A stretch of DNA of 64,000 nt from Cyanobium sp. N.Huapi 1H5 (GCF_024345535.1 NZ_JAGQBH010000005.1:62001-126000); one strand, 5' to 3'; shown: positions 1 to 7,736, counted from the stretch's first letter. The notes: generated by a model from the letters alone, not told the origin. Program-made: numbers and translations.

Positions 1-656
1 CGGCCCGCCGGCAGGTCCCGCCGCTGCACCGGATCCACCCTGGCCCGCAGCACCCCCACGGCCGCCTCCAGATCCCGCTGGTCGTCGGCGCCCCACTGGC
101 CCCGGTAGAGCAGGGCCAGGCCATCGGGCTTGAGCAGGGGCACCAGGTATTCGGCCACCACCGGCGCGCTGGCCACGGCGCGGGCCATGGCGCGATCGAA
201 GCGTCCCCGGCAGTCCCGGGCGCGGCCGGTGCGCTCGACCCGCTCGCAGCGCAACCGCAGCCGCCCCTCCAGCCCCAGGCTGCGGGCCATGGCCCGCACC
301 GCCTCCAGCTTGCGGCCCACCGAATCCACCAGGGTGATCCGGGCCGTCGGCAGGGCGATCGCCAGGGCCAGCCCGGGGAAACCGCCGCCGGTGCCCACGT
401 CGATCAGCTCCAGGCCGTCCGGAACGCCCCCCGGGGCCGTGAGCAGGGGCACCCAGGGCCAGAGGCTGTCGAACACCTGGGCGATCCAGAAATCGTCGCC
501 CTCCACCAGCCGGGTGAGGTTGACCCGGCCGTTCCACAGCCGCAGCTGCTCCTGCAGGGCCACCAGCGCCGCCAGCTGGTCGTCGGTGGGGGTCCAGCCG
601 AGCGCCTGCCAGAGGCCGGCATCGGCAGGGGCGCTGGGGTCGGGGCTGGCGGCCAT
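1..656 (-). CDS. rsmG: 16S rRNA (guanine527-N7)-methyltransferase RsmG, 3' end outside window
   Basis: Methylates G527 N7 of 16S rRNA, using SAM, in the cytoplasm. Reading the minus strand from the ATG at 656 gives a continuous frame to the window edge. It begins [10 protein letters not shown], followed by the family's [10 protein letters not shown] segment and the SAM-binding loop [14 protein letters not shown] (about residues 86-99), then a KLEAVRAMA helix and FDRAMARAV, all typical of RsmG/GidB. About 218 residues are visible, so only a short C-terminal piece is missing. It is divergent from the J-domain gene at 728 with about 70 bases between, which should hold both promoters. Family assignment is firm; the start is the first ATG and fits the family length. 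Confidence 0.9.
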   Translation of the reverse strand, partial: MAASPDPSAPADAGLWQALGWTPTDDQLAALVALQEQLRLWNGRVNLTRLVEGDDFWIAQVFDSLWPWVPLLTAPGGVPDGLELIDVGTGGGFPGLALAIALPTARITLVDSVGRKLEAVRAMARSLGLEGRLRLRCERVERTGRARDCRGRFDRAMARAVASAPVVAEYLVPLLKPDGLALLYRGQWGADDQRDLEAAVGVLRARVDPVQRRDLPAG

Positions 657-727
657 CCGCTACGGCAGTGGTGCTTCTCCCTAGGATCCCTCACGCCGGG
701 CAGGCTGCCATCGCCGCCGCAGGGACC

Positions 728-1243
728 ATGTCCTCCACAGCCAAGCCCTCCACCCCCACCCATTACCAGGTGCTGCAGCTGCAGCCCACCGCCACCGATC
801 AGGAGCTGCGCCAGGCGTTCCGGGGCCTCAGCAAGCGCTACCACCCGGACACCACCGCCCTGCCTGCGAGCGAGGCCGAGGTGGCCTTCCGGCAGCTGCG
901 TCAGGCCTATGCCGTGCTGAGCGACCCGGCCGCCCGCCGGCTCTACGACGCCGCCCTGGCCCAGCCGGCCCCCCCGGCGCCGCTGCGGCCGCCCGCGGCG
1001 CCCGTCGTCCGGCCCGTGCCGGTGCGCCGGGCCCTGTCCGGCGGCGAGTGGTTCGCCTTGCTGCTGCTGGCCGTGGCCCTGGTGCTCAGCCTGGTGCTGG
1101 GACTCGGGGTGGCCTGGGCCCGCGGCACCGAACTGATGGCCTGGCCCAGCTGGTGGTCGGAGCTGGAGGCGGCATCGGCGCCCCCGGCCCCGCTGGCTCC
1201 GGCGTCCGAGGCGCCCCCGCTCCCCCAGCCGCCCGCCGCCTGA
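728..1243 (+). CDS. J-domain (DnaJ-like) protein with one C-terminal membrane segment
   Basis: This 171-residue protein has an N-terminal J domain (about residues 10-75) with the diagnostic HPD tripeptide in KRYHPDTT and the helix IV region QAYAVLSDPAARRLYDAAL. A proline/alanine linker follows, then one hydrophobic segment (about residues 110-132, EWFALLLLAVALVLSLVLG) and another Pro/Ala-rich tail. It lacks the zinc-finger and C-terminal substrate domains of DnaJ, so it is probably a membrane-tethered co-chaperone that recruits an Hsp70 to a specific place. The ATG at 728 is preferred over an upstream in-frame start at 668 because the extra 20 residues do not belong to the domain. The partner Hsp70 cannot be told from the sequence. 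Confidence 0.8.
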   Translation: MSSTAKPSTPTHYQVLQLQPTATDQELRQAFRGLSKRYHPDTTALPASEAEVAFRQLRQAYAVLSDPAARRLYDAALAQPAPPAPLRPPAAPVVRPVPVRRALSGGEWFALLLLAVALVLSLVLGLGVAWARGTELMAWPSWWSELEAASAPPAPLAPASEAPPLPQPPAA

Positions 1244-1266
1244 CTTTTCCCTCCCCTGCTGATCTG

Positions 1267-1536
1267 ATGGCGACCCTGCCCCCCGAGCCCACCACCCCCC
1301 TCTACAACCACCCCCTGCCCGCCTTGGAGGACTGGCTGCGGCAGCTCGGGGCCAGCCAGTCGCGCAGCAACGTGGCCCACTGGGACCTGCACCGCCCCGA
1401 GTGGAGCGCCCGGATCGAGATGGACGTGGAGGAACTGCGGGTGAGCTGGCACCAGGAGGGCCGCACGACGGCACGTCAGTTCCCCTACGGACTGTCACGG
1501 GCCGATGTGGAGGCGGCGATCCTGGCGGGACCCTGA
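1267..1536 (+). CDS. Conserved cyanobacterial protein, DUF3143-like
   Basis: A small soluble protein of 89 residues starting MATLPPEPTTPLYNHPLPAL. The opening LYNHPLPALEDWLRQLGA, the central WDLHRPEWSARIEMDVEELRV and the ending PYGLSRADVEAAILAGP match my memory of the cyanobacterial DUF3143 family, whose function is unknown. It starts 23 bases after the J-domain gene on the same strand, so the two are probably co-transcribed. The downstream neighbour bioA is convergent, with only 15 bases between stop codons. No catalytic motif or membrane segment is visible. Confidence 0.75.
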   Translation: MATLPPEPTTPLYNHPLPALEDWLRQLGASQSRSNVAHWDLHRPEWSARIEMDVEELRVSWHQEGRTTARQFPYGLSRADVEAAILAGP

Positions 1537-1551
1537 GCGCTGAGCGCCGGC

Positions 1552-2826
1552 TCAGAGGCTCGAGAGGGCTTCCCCAATAACCGCGTAGCACCGGGCCAGC
1601 TGGTCGTCGTCGAGGCACAGCGGCGGCAGCAGGTAGACCACCTGCCCCAGGGGCCGCAGGAACACGCCCCGCTCCAGGGCCAGCCGCTGCAGCCGCTGGC
1701 CGACGGGATTGAGGTAGCCAGGGGCGTCGGTGGCCACCTCGAAGGCGGCGACGCTGCCCAGCAGCCGCGGCCGCCGCACCAGGGGGTGGCGCGCCAGGGC
1801 CTCCAGGTGGGGGCGGTGGCGCGCCTCGAAGCCCTGGTGGCGCTCCGGCCGCTCCTGCAGCAGCTCCAGGCTGGCCAGGGCGGCGGCGCAGCCCAGCGGG
1901 TTGGCGGTGAAGCTGTGGCCGTGGAAGAGGGTCAGGCCGGGGGCGGTGCCGATGAAGCCCTCGAAGATGGCTTCCCGGGCCAGGGTGACGCCCATGGGCA
2001 GGAAGCCGCCCGTGAGCCCCTTGGAGAGGGCCATCAGGTCAGGGCGGATGCCGGCCCGCTGGCAGGCGAACAGGTGGCCGCTGCGGCCGAAGCCCGTCAT
2101 CACCTCATCGGCGATCAGCAGGGCGCCGCTGGCGCGCACCAGCCCCTCCACCTGGCGCAGGAACTCCTCCCGCACCAGGGCCATGCCGCCGGCCCCCTGC
2201 ATCAAGGGTTCGAGGATCACCGCCGCGGTGGGCGTTTCCAGGAGTTGCTCCAGCCGCTCCAGGGCTTCCGCCTCCCGCGCCTCCACCCCCTCGTCGCCCC
2301 ACCAGGTGGCGGGCCAGGGGGCCCGGGCCACGGCGAACAGCAGCGGCTCGAAGGCCTCGGAGAACAGGGAGCGCTCCCCCACCGCCATGGCGCCGAAGGT
2401 GTCGCCGTGATAGGCCCCATCAAAGGCGATCAGCTGCCGGCGCGGTTCGCCCCGGTTGCGCCACCACTGCCAGGCGATCTTGAGGGCCACCTCCACCGCC
2501 GTGGAGCCGTTGTCGGAGAAGAACAGGCGATCCAGCCCGCTGCAGGCGGCCAGGCGCTCGGCCAGCTGCTCGGCGGCCGGGTGGCGGAAATCGGAGAAGC
2601 CCACCTGCTCGAGGGTGCGGGCCTGGCGGGCGACGGCCTCGGCGATGGCGGGCTCGCCGTGGCCGTGCAGGGTCACCCACCAGCTGCTGATGGCATCGAT
2701 CAGCCGGCGGCCGTCCTCCAGTTCCAACAGGGCGCCTTCGCCGCGCACCACCCGCAGGGGCGGGTCGGCGGTGGCCACCTGGGTGAAGGGGTGCCAGAGG
2801 TGGGGATGCCAGCCAGGGCCGGTCAC
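1552..2826 (-). CDS. bioA: Adenosylmethionine-8-amino-7-oxononanoate aminotransferase BioA
   Basis: PLP-dependent class III aminotransferase that converts KAPA to DAPA in biotin synthesis with SAM as amino donor. Visible landmarks are the N-terminal HLWHPFTQ substrate motif, SSWWVTLHGHGEP, the FSDNGSTAVEVALKIAWQ phosphate-binding segment, LLIADEVMTGFGRSG with the PLP-contacting Asp, and LMALSKGLTGGFLPMG carrying the Schiff-base lysine, then LFHGHSFTANPLGCAAA. The GTG at 2826 gives 424 residues, the usual length; upstream in-frame codons overlap another gene and do not look like BioA. It is the last gene of the minus-strand biotin operon, 8 bases after the small gene ending at 2835. Confidence 0.93.
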   Translation of the reverse strand: MTGPGWHPHLWHPFTQVATADPPLRVVRGEGALLELEDGRRLIDAISSWWVTLHGHGEPAIAEAVARQARTLEQVGFSDFRHPAAEQLAERLAACSGLDRLFFSDNGSTAVEVALKIAWQWWRNRGEPRRQLIAFDGAYHGDTFGAMAVGERSLFSEAFEPLLFAVARAPWPATWWGDEGVEAREAEALERLEQLLETPTAAVILEPLMQGAGGMALVREEFLRQVEGLVRASGALLIADEVMTGFGRSGHLFACQRAGIRPDLMALSKGLTGGFLPMGVTLAREAIFEGFIGTAPGLTLFHGHSFTANPLGCAAALASLELLQERPERHQGFEARHRPHLEALARHPLVRRPRLLGSVAAFEVATDAPGYLNPVGQRLQRLALERGVFLRPLGQVVYLLPPLCLDDDQLARCYAVIGEALSSL

Positions 2827-2834
2827 GGTGGGGC

Positions 2835-2990
2835 TCAGCGGCAGACCTCCGAACGGCGTTCGCCCTCGGTGGCGATCGGCCCGCAGTTGACCCAGCGGGT
2901 GACGCTGGTCTCGATGTCGGTGAACAGCACCAGGATGCCCGCACAGAGCGCGGCCACGGCAGCTGTCACGAGCAGATGCTTGCGGCTCAT
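2835..2990 (-). CDS. Small single-pass membrane protein inside the biotin operon
   Basis: A 51-residue reading frame begins at the ATG at 2990 (MSRKHLLVTAAVAALCAGIL) and ends EGERRSEVCR. It overlaps the bioD stop by four bases (ATGA) and stops 8 bases before bioA, so it is placed exactly like an operon gene. Residues about 6-23 form one hydrophobic helix, followed by a short tail with two cysteines (VNCGP and EVC). I do not recognise a family and do not infer a biotin function. Its operon position and the overlap argue that it is translated; it is too short for many gene finders. Confidence 0.6.
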   Translation of the reverse strand: MSRKHLLVTAAVAALCAGILVLFTDIETSVTRWVNCGPIATEGERRSEVCR

Positions 2991-3610
2991 GGCTGCAGGC
3001 TACGGGCCAGGCCACTGCGCTGCCATTGCCGCTCCAGGCCCTCCCGGTCGAGGGGATCGAGGGGCGGCAGCTCCGCCAGCACCGGCACGCCGCCGAGGGC
3101 CTCCAGGGTGCGGGGATTGTCGGGGTGGGGATCGCCGTTGAGCACCAGGCCGAGGACGGGGATCGAACGCCGGGAGAGGGCCTCCAGAGACAGCAGGGTG
3201 TGGTTGAGGGTGCCCAGGCCGCTGCGGGCCACCAGCAGCACCGGCAGCCCCCAGACGGCGATCTGCGCGATCTGCAGCCAGTTGCGCCGCAGGGGCACCA
3301 GCAGCCCCCCCGCCGTCTCCACCACCAGGGGGCCGTCCCAGGCCGGCAGGGCCAGCCGGGCCGGATCGATGCTGACCCCGTCGCGCTCGGCCGCCCAGTG
3401 GGGGGAGACGGGGGCGGTGAGGCGGTAGGCCTCCGGCCACACCCGTTCCGGCGGCAGCCCCAGCAGCTGCTGGACCCGGCCCGTGTCGCCGCCCCCCTCC
3501 ATCCCGCTCTGCACCGGTTTCCAGTAGTGGGCCCCGAGGCCCTGCACCAGCAGGGCGCTCACCACCGTCTTGCCCACGTCGGTGTCGGTGCCGCAGACCA
3601 CCAGCCTCAT
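2987..3610 (-). CDS. bioD: Dethiobiotin synthetase BioD
   Basis: ATP-dependent carboxylase that closes the ureido ring of DAPA to give dethiobiotin. The 207-residue product opens MRLVVCGTDTDVGKTVVSAL, where GTDTDVGKT is the family P-loop, followed by YWKPVQSGMEGGGDT with the catalytic lysine and the substrate-binding segment. LVVETAGGLLVPL matches the conserved VEGAGG-like loop and VLGLVLNGD the nucleotide-base pocket. The ATG at 3610 overlaps the bioC stop (3607) by four bases, and the BioD stop overlaps the small membrane gene. Length and motifs are normal. Confidence 0.93.
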   Translation of the reverse strand: MRLVVCGTDTDVGKTVVSALLVQGLGAHYWKPVQSGMEGGGDTGRVQQLLGLPPERVWPEAYRLTAPVSPHWAAERDGVSIDPARLALPAWDGPLVVETAGGLLVPLRRNWLQIAQIAVWGLPVLLVARSGLGTLNHTLLSLEALSRRSIPVLGLVLNGDPHPDNPRTLEALGGVPVLAELPPLDPLDREGLERQWQRSGLARSLQP

Positions 3611-4380
3611 GCGATCCTCCGGCCTACCAGCAGCAGCACGTCCCACGAGATTGCCGCACCGGAGGGCCAGTGGCGCAGCAGGCGGCGCAGCTGGGCTGGG
3701 CTCAGCGGCGCGGTGCGGCTGCTGCCCGCGCCCAGATCGCGCAGGCGCCGCAGGGTGGCCAGGCCGTTGCCGGCCGGGCGGCTGAAGCGCAGCCGTTGCT
3801 GGAGGGTGGTGGCCAGGCCGGCGCGGGCCATGGCGCTGATCAGGTCGTCGGCGTCCGGCAGCTCCAGGGCGGTGCAGGGCACCCCGGCGGCGGCGGCGGC
3901 CTGGCGCCACTGGGGAAAGCTGCCGCGCACGGGCACCGCCAGCGCCAGCCAGCCGCCCGGGGCCAGGGCACGCCCCCAGCGCTCCAGTTCCCGGGCCGGC
4001 GCCTCCAGCCACTGCAGCGCGAAGCTCGACACCAGTAGCCCCGCCGGCTCCAGGGCGGCGGGCAGGCCGCCGTTGAGGTCCCACACCAGCGGCGGCGGGC
4101 CGGCGGTGGCCAGGGGATTGCGGGCGAGCAGCTCGGGGCAGAGATCGAGCTGCAGCAACGGGCGGCCGGCGAGGCCGGGGCAGTGGTGCAGGAGGGCGCG
4201 GCTGAGCAGGCCGCTGCCGGCGCCCAGATCGGCCCGGGGGGACTCGGGCGGTGGGGGAGGCAGGTCGCGGCAGAGGCGGGCGAGCCGCCAGGCGATGCCC
4301 CGCTGCAGGCCGGCCTGGCCCTCGTAATCGGCGGCATGGCGGCCGAAGGCCCCGACCACCTGCAGGGGGAAGGCGGTCAT
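3607..4380 (-). CDS. bioC: Malonyl-ACP O-methyltransferase BioC
   Basis: BioC methylates malonyl-ACP to start pimeloyl-ACP synthesis by disguised fatty-acid elongation. The 257-residue protein opens with VVGAFGRHAADYEGQAGLQR, the BioC-type N-terminal helix, then the SAM loop ADLGAGSGLLSRALL (about residues 50-64), LLQLDLCPELL, and the motif LVSSFALQWLE with the WL pair typical of BioC. The C-terminal half is a normal class I methyltransferase region with ALAPGGWLALAVPVRGSF. It overlaps both neighbours by four bases, so coupling with the hydrolase gene (4377-5123) and bioD is likely. The context makes BioC more certain than the motif set alone. Confidence 0.87.
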   Translation of the reverse strand: MTAFPLQVVGAFGRHAADYEGQAGLQRGIAWRLARLCRDLPPPPPESPRADLGAGSGLLSRALLHHCPGLAGRPLLQLDLCPELLARNPLATAGPPPLVWDLNGGLPAALEPAGLLVSSFALQWLEAPARELERWGRALAPGGWLALAVPVRGSFPQWRQAAAAAGVPCTALELPDADDLISAMARAGLATTLQQRLRFSRPAGNGLATLRRLRDLGAGSSRTAPLSPAQLRRLLRHWPSGAAISWDVLLLVGRRIA

Positions 4381-5123
4381 GGGCCGAGGGTGCCGGTGAT
4401 CCAGCGGCGCAGCTCCGTCGGCAGGGGCGCCTGCAGCAGGCAGTGGCCCGCCCCCTCGAAGCTGAGCACCTCGGCGTGGGGCAGGCGTTGGCGCAGCAGA
4501 GCGCGCGCCTCGGGCCCCACGATCCGATCGGCGCCGCCCTCCACGATCAGCACCGGCACGTCCTCGGGAAAGCCGGGCGGCAGATCGGCGCAGGCCGCCA
4601 GACGCTCCAGGTCGTCGCGCAGCCGCTGCCGGCCCTCGGGCCCCACCGGCTGGCTGGCGGGGCCGTGGGGCAGGAGCTCGGGCGGATCAGGGGAGGCCGC
4701 CTTCTCCAGAAAGGCCTGCAGCATGAGCTGGGCGCGGCGGGCCGTGTCGGTTTCGTCGGGACCTTCGGCGAGCTGGGCCGCCATGCCGGCGAGGGCGGTC
4801 TGCAGCCGGCGGCCCTCGCGGCCCGGAGGCAGGAAACGGGCGAAGCTGGCCAGCAGCACCACGGCCTCGGCCTGGGCCAGCAGCGAGGGGGGCAGCAGGT
4901 GGGGGCCCATCGAATGGCCGATCAGCAGCCGCCGGCCGCCGGGGGGCCACTGGGGCAAATCGGGGGTGCGGCCGCCGTAGCCCCGTTCGCCGCACTGCCA
5001 GTGCCAGTCCGGCGCGGCGAGGGCCTGGCGCAGCAGGTCCCAGCCCAGGCCGTCGCCGGCCCAGCCGTGCATGGCGATCACCTGCAGGGACGAAGCCGGG
5101 GCGGCGTCATGGGGCGAGGGCAT
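4377..5123 (-). CDS. bioK: Alpha/beta hydrolase, likely pimeloyl-ACP methyl ester esterase (BioK/BioH-like)
   Basis: Predicted to hydrolyse the methyl ester of pimeloyl-ACP, ending chain elongation and handing pimeloyl-ACP to BioF. The protein has the nucleophile elbow LLIGHSMGPHLL (Ser about residue 70), an acid residue in VEGGADRIVGPEA and the catalytic histidine in FEGAGHCLLQAP. It opens LQVIAMHGWAGDG, giving the oxyanion-hole HGW. Picocyanobacteria are known to use the BioK family in place of BioH; the position between bioF and bioC fits. I cannot separate BioK from BioH or another esterase by sequence reading alone, so the symbol is a context-based choice. The start at 5123 overlaps bioF by 17 bases. 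Confidence 0.75.
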   Translation of the reverse strand: MPSPHDAAPASSLQVIAMHGWAGDGLGWDLLRQALAAPDWHWQCGERGYGGRTPDLPQWPPGGRRLLIGHSMGPHLLPPSLLAQAEAVVLLASFARFLPPGREGRRLQTALAGMAAQLAEGPDETDTARRAQLMLQAFLEKAASPDPPELLPHGPASQPVGPEGRQRLRDDLERLAACADLPPGFPEDVPVLIVEGGADRIVGPEARALLRQRLPHAEVLSFEGAGHCLLQAPLPTELRRWITGTLGP

Positions 5124-6351
5124 GGCGGGGGGCGAGGGGGCCGGGCCCGAGCGCGGCCAGCAGCCGCTCGAGGGAGCCGGTGGGGAGATCCTGGCGCAGC
5201 ACCAGCCGCAGCCTGGCGGTGCCCTCCGGCACGGTGGGCGGCCTGATCGCCACGGTGAGCAGGCCGGCCGCTTCCAGCCGACGCTGGGCCGCGAGGGCCT
5301 CGGCGTCGGCGCCGAGGAGCAGCGCCAGGATCGGCCCGTCGCCGGGGGACCGGGGCCAGCCGGCGGCTTCGATGGCGTCGCGCCAGCGGGCGGCCCGCTC
5401 CGCCAGGGCCGGGCCCACGGACGGTGTGGCCTGGAGATGCCGCAGGGCCGCCAGGGCGCCGGCCGCCAGCGGCGGGGCGAGGGCGGTGGTGTAGCGGAAG
5501 GCGCCGCTGCTCTGCAGCAGCCAGTCGGCCACCAGGGCGTCGGCGGCGAGGAAGGCGCCGCCGCTGCCGAAGGCTTTGCCGAAGGTGCCGCTCACGATCG
5601 CCACGGAGCTGACGCCATGGGCGAGGCCGCGGCCGCCGGGGCCGAGCACGCCGAGGGCATGGGCCTCATCCACCAGCAGGGGCGCGTCGTGACGGAGGCA
5701 GAGGCCCGCCAGGGCGGCGACGGGCGCGCTGGTGCCCTCCATGCTGTAGAGGCTTTCGCAGAGCACCAGCAGCCGGCCATCGGGCCGTTCGCGCCGGGCG
5801 GCGAGCAGGCGGCGTTCCAGATCCGCCGGGTCGTTGTGGGCGAAGCGCCGCAGCCGAGCGCCGCTGGCGCGCACGCCCACCAGCAGGGAGTGGTGGATGA
5901 GCCGATCGGCCAGCACCAGGGTGTGGCGATCCGCCAGGGACGCCACGGCGGCGAGGTTGGCCTGGAAGCCGCTGGGAAAGAGCAGCACCCGCTCGCGGCC
6001 GAGCCAGGCGGCCAGGGCGGCCTCCAGCTGCTGGTGGATGGGCCGCGTGCCGGTGACCAGGCGGGAGGCGCCGGCACCCAGGCCACTGGCGGCCAGTTCG
6101 GCCGCGGCGGCCGCGAGCACGGCGGGGTGGCGGCTGAGGCCGAGGTAGTCGTTGCTGGCCAGATCCAGCAGGGGGAGCGCGTCGCCGGCGGGTGAGGGCT
6201 GGAGGCTGGCGGCGGCGGCGGGCTCAAGGGTGCGCAGGGCGCGGCTGCGGGCGGCGGGCAGGGCTTCGAGGGCCGAATGGAGCCTCTGGCGCCAGGGGGG
6301 CTGGGGGGCGGTGGGGTCGCCGGCTTCGGTGGTGGGGGGAGGAGGGATCAG
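5107..6351 (-). CDS. bioF: 8-amino-7-oxononanoate synthase BioF, start codon unresolved
   Basis: PLP enzyme that condenses pimeloyl-ACP with alanine to make KAPA, the first gene of this biotin operon. Recognisable parts are PPWRQRLHSALEALPAARSR, LLDLASNDYLGLSRHP, GAGASRLVTGTRPIHQQLE, LLVDEAHALGVLGPGGRG and IVSGTFGKAFGSGGAF with the PLP lysine. The frame is open from an in-frame TGA at 6370-6372, yet upstream of the conserved N-terminus it has no ATG, GTG or TTG; the first is a GTG at 6120, inside the protein after LSRHPA. I extend to a CTG at 6351 only as a placeholder. A TTG lies nearby in another frame and a one-base change in a C-run would join it. The missing start coincides with the left edge of the accessory island. 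Confidence 0.85.
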   Translation of the reverse strand: MIPPPPTTEAGDPTAPQPPWRQRLHSALEALPAARSRALRTLEPAAAASLQPSPAGDALPLLDLASNDYLGLSRHPAVLAAAAAELAASGLGAGASRLVTGTRPIHQQLEAALAAWLGRERVLLFPSGFQANLAAVASLADRHTLVLADRLIHHSLLVGVRASGARLRRFAHNDPADLERRLLAARRERPDGRLLVLCESLYSMEGTSAPVAALAGLCLRHDAPLLVDEAHALGVLGPGGRGLAHGVSSVAIVSGTFGKAFGSGGAFLAADALVADWLLQSSGAFRYTTALAPPLAAGALAALRHLQATPSVGPALAERAARWRDAIEAAGWPRSPGDGPILALLLGADAEALAAQRRLEAAGLLTVAIRPPTVPEGTARLRLVLRQDLPTGSLERLLAALGPGPLAPRHALAP

Positions 6352-6528
6352 GGTGGCCCGATACCAAGGTCAGGGGGCAGTCTGGGATGGGGGGTGGGTG
6401 AAGGCTCGATTCGGCCGTCTCTGAACCCTTGGCAGGCAGTGGCAGGGAGATTCAGGTGGGTCTGGAGTCAACGCTTGGGCTGTGTCACTTCAGACATGCG
6501 TTTCATCGGTGTAGCCCGGGATACAGGT

Positions 6529-6548
6529 GGTTCTCGGTTCCGAGAACC
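6529..6548. repeat. 20-bp near-perfect palindrome upstream of the radical SAM operon
   Basis: Two 9-base arms, GGTTCTCGG and CCGAGAACC, are separated by two bases. The core GGTTCTCGG recurs at 6662-6670. The pair could be operators for a regulator of the island or mRNA hairpins. Confidence 0.6.
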
Positions 6549-6661
6549 AGAGGCGAGCTCTTCGTGAGTGGGGTGGATAAGCTATGTGCTGACTGTGTTC
6601 TGGCCGTGGTGATGTTCGGGGTGTACCTGTGGTTCACGGAAAGGACAGGCGACTGAAGCGT

Positions 6662-6674
6662 GGTTCTCGGAACC
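6662..6674. repeat. Second copy of the GGTTCTCGG palindromic motif
   Basis: GGTTC-TCG-GAACC forms a 5-bp stem with a 3-base loop and repeats the first nine bases of the palindrome at 6529-6548, 133 bases away in the same orientation. It lies about 80 bases before the radical SAM start codon, a sensible place for an operator or a 5' leader hairpin. Confidence 0.5.
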
Positions 6675-6752
6675 GTCTAATGACTAGTTAGCGGCACAGA
6701 AGATCATGTTGCCACCAGTTCGGCGAGAAGCACGAAACGACGACATTGGTCC

Positions 6753-7736
6753 ATGCGAGCTATGGTGCTTCGACAGCGAAGTAGTAAGGTTGTGAACGGC
6801 TCGACTGTCTACCGTCAGTCTGGCGATTGGAAGCTGCGCGGCGGTCCAGCCGGGCTACACGTCTTCCACCGCAATACCGGTCTGAACGTCCTCATCGACG
6901 AGATTTTCGTTCCAACAGCTCTCCACGCGCGTGCTCCTCGTCAGGTCTCTATCGCGCTCTCAAACCGCTGCGATCTATCGTGCGCCCACTGTTACGCACC
7001 GAAGTTTCGCGGAGAGCTGCGGTTTGATAGTGTCACCCAGTGGCTCGCTGAATTGGACGCGGCAGGTACACTCGGAGTCGGCTTCGGTGGGGGTGAGCCG
7101 ACGCTCCATCCCGATTTCATGGAGCTTTGTCAATACGCGGCCCACGAGACGCAGTTATCGGTGTCGTTCACTACCCACGGACACCACGTCGACGCCGAGA
7201 TGGCCGACCACCTTCGCGGCAGTATCCACTTCATCCGTGTGAGCATGGATGGCGTCGGTCTGACCTATGAGTCCATCCGACGACGATCATTCGCCCAGCT
7301 GCTTGTGCGGCTCAAGGACGTTGGAACCATTTCGCGCTTCGGCGTGAACGTGGTGGTCAACGAACACACGCTCCCCGAACTTGATGAGGTCGCCCGTGTC
7401 TCCGCGGACGCTGGAGCCTGCGAACTTCTCCTGCTCCCCCAGATGCCCCTTCGGAGCGTGCTGGCCGCCTCCGCGGACACGCTTCAGGGGCTGCGTCGCT
7501 GGGTCGAGGGTTACAAGGGCCCACTGAAGCTCTGCATTAACGAGTCGAGCGCGGAAGGCTTCCCGACCTGCGATCCACTGGTGCAGGAAGGCGGCCTCCG
7601 CGCGTATGCCCACATCGACGCGACGGGAGTGCTCAAGCCCTCCTCCTATGCGGACACCGGTGTGCAGCTCGGCGATGGCGACGTGCTGCTGGCGCTCGCC
7701 CAACTCGAACACGACCTCGAGGAGAACGACAAATGA
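6753..7736 (+). CDS. Radical SAM protein with degenerate SPASM-like C-terminus, island gene 1
   Basis: A 327-residue radical SAM enzyme. The [4Fe-4S]/SAM motif CX3CX2C is in NRCDLSCAHCYAPKF (Cys73, Cys77, Cys80), followed by VGFGGGEPTLHPDF with the GGE SAM-amine motif at about 113-115 and the beta-strand FIRVSMDG. This is the PqqE/MoaA/SPASM branch. The C-terminal segment YAHIDATGVLKPSSYADTG resembles the G-x-V-x-P-C strand of SPASM domains, but serines stand where the cluster cysteines would be, so auxiliary clusters are probably absent. The substrate is unknown. Its stop overlaps the next ATG by four bases. ATG 6762 is an alternative start. It does not match viperin, whose cluster motif differs. 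Confidence 0.85.
   Translation: MRAMVLRQRSSKVVNGSTVYRQSGDWKLRGGPAGLHVFHRNTGLNVLIDEIFVPTALHARAPRQVSIALSNRCDLSCAHCYAPKFRGELRFDSVTQWLAELDAAGTLGVGFGGGEPTLHPDFMELCQYAAHETQLSVSFTTHGHHVDAEMADHLRGSIHFIRVSMDGVGLTYESIRRRSFAQLLVRLKDVGTISRFGVNVVVNEHTLPELDEVARVSADAGACELLLLPQMPLRSVLAASADTLQGLRRWVEGYKGPLKLCINESSAEGFPTCDPLVQEGGLRAYAHIDATGVLKPSSYADTGVQLGDGDVLLALAQLEHDLEENDK

Larger units (their letters stand above)
6373..6752. other. Non-coding left edge of the accessory island
   Basis: About 380 bases between bioF and the radical SAM gene without a convincing coding frame; the short frames present have no recognisable protein character. Composition falls from the very GC-rich host level towards the more balanced base use of the island. 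The stretch holds two palindromic elements (6529-6548 and 6662-6674), listed separately, and a short inverted motif CTAA-N7-TTAG at 6677-6691. This is where the promoter of the radical SAM operon should be, but I see no unambiguous -35/-10 pair. The exact insertion point is not visible: no direct repeat matches the right edge near 13.5 kb. Confidence 0.6.

Noticed and set aside
404-1618. 404-residue minus-strand frame across rsmG, the J-domain gene and the DUF3143 gene
   Set aside because: It crosses three recognisable genes and is Gly/Pro/Arg-rich without any family pattern.
6429-6656. 75-residue frame upstream of the radical SAM gene
   Set aside because: No family pattern, odd composition, and it runs across the palindromic element.
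6677-6693. GTTAGCG motif as a left attI/attC core of the island
   Set aside because: It has no upstream inverted arms or attI context, so by itself it is only a seven-base match.
6753-7736. Prokaryotic viperin
   Set aside because: The cluster motif reads NRCDLSCAHC and the C-terminus is SPASM-like; viperin-type motifs and C-terminus are not visible.
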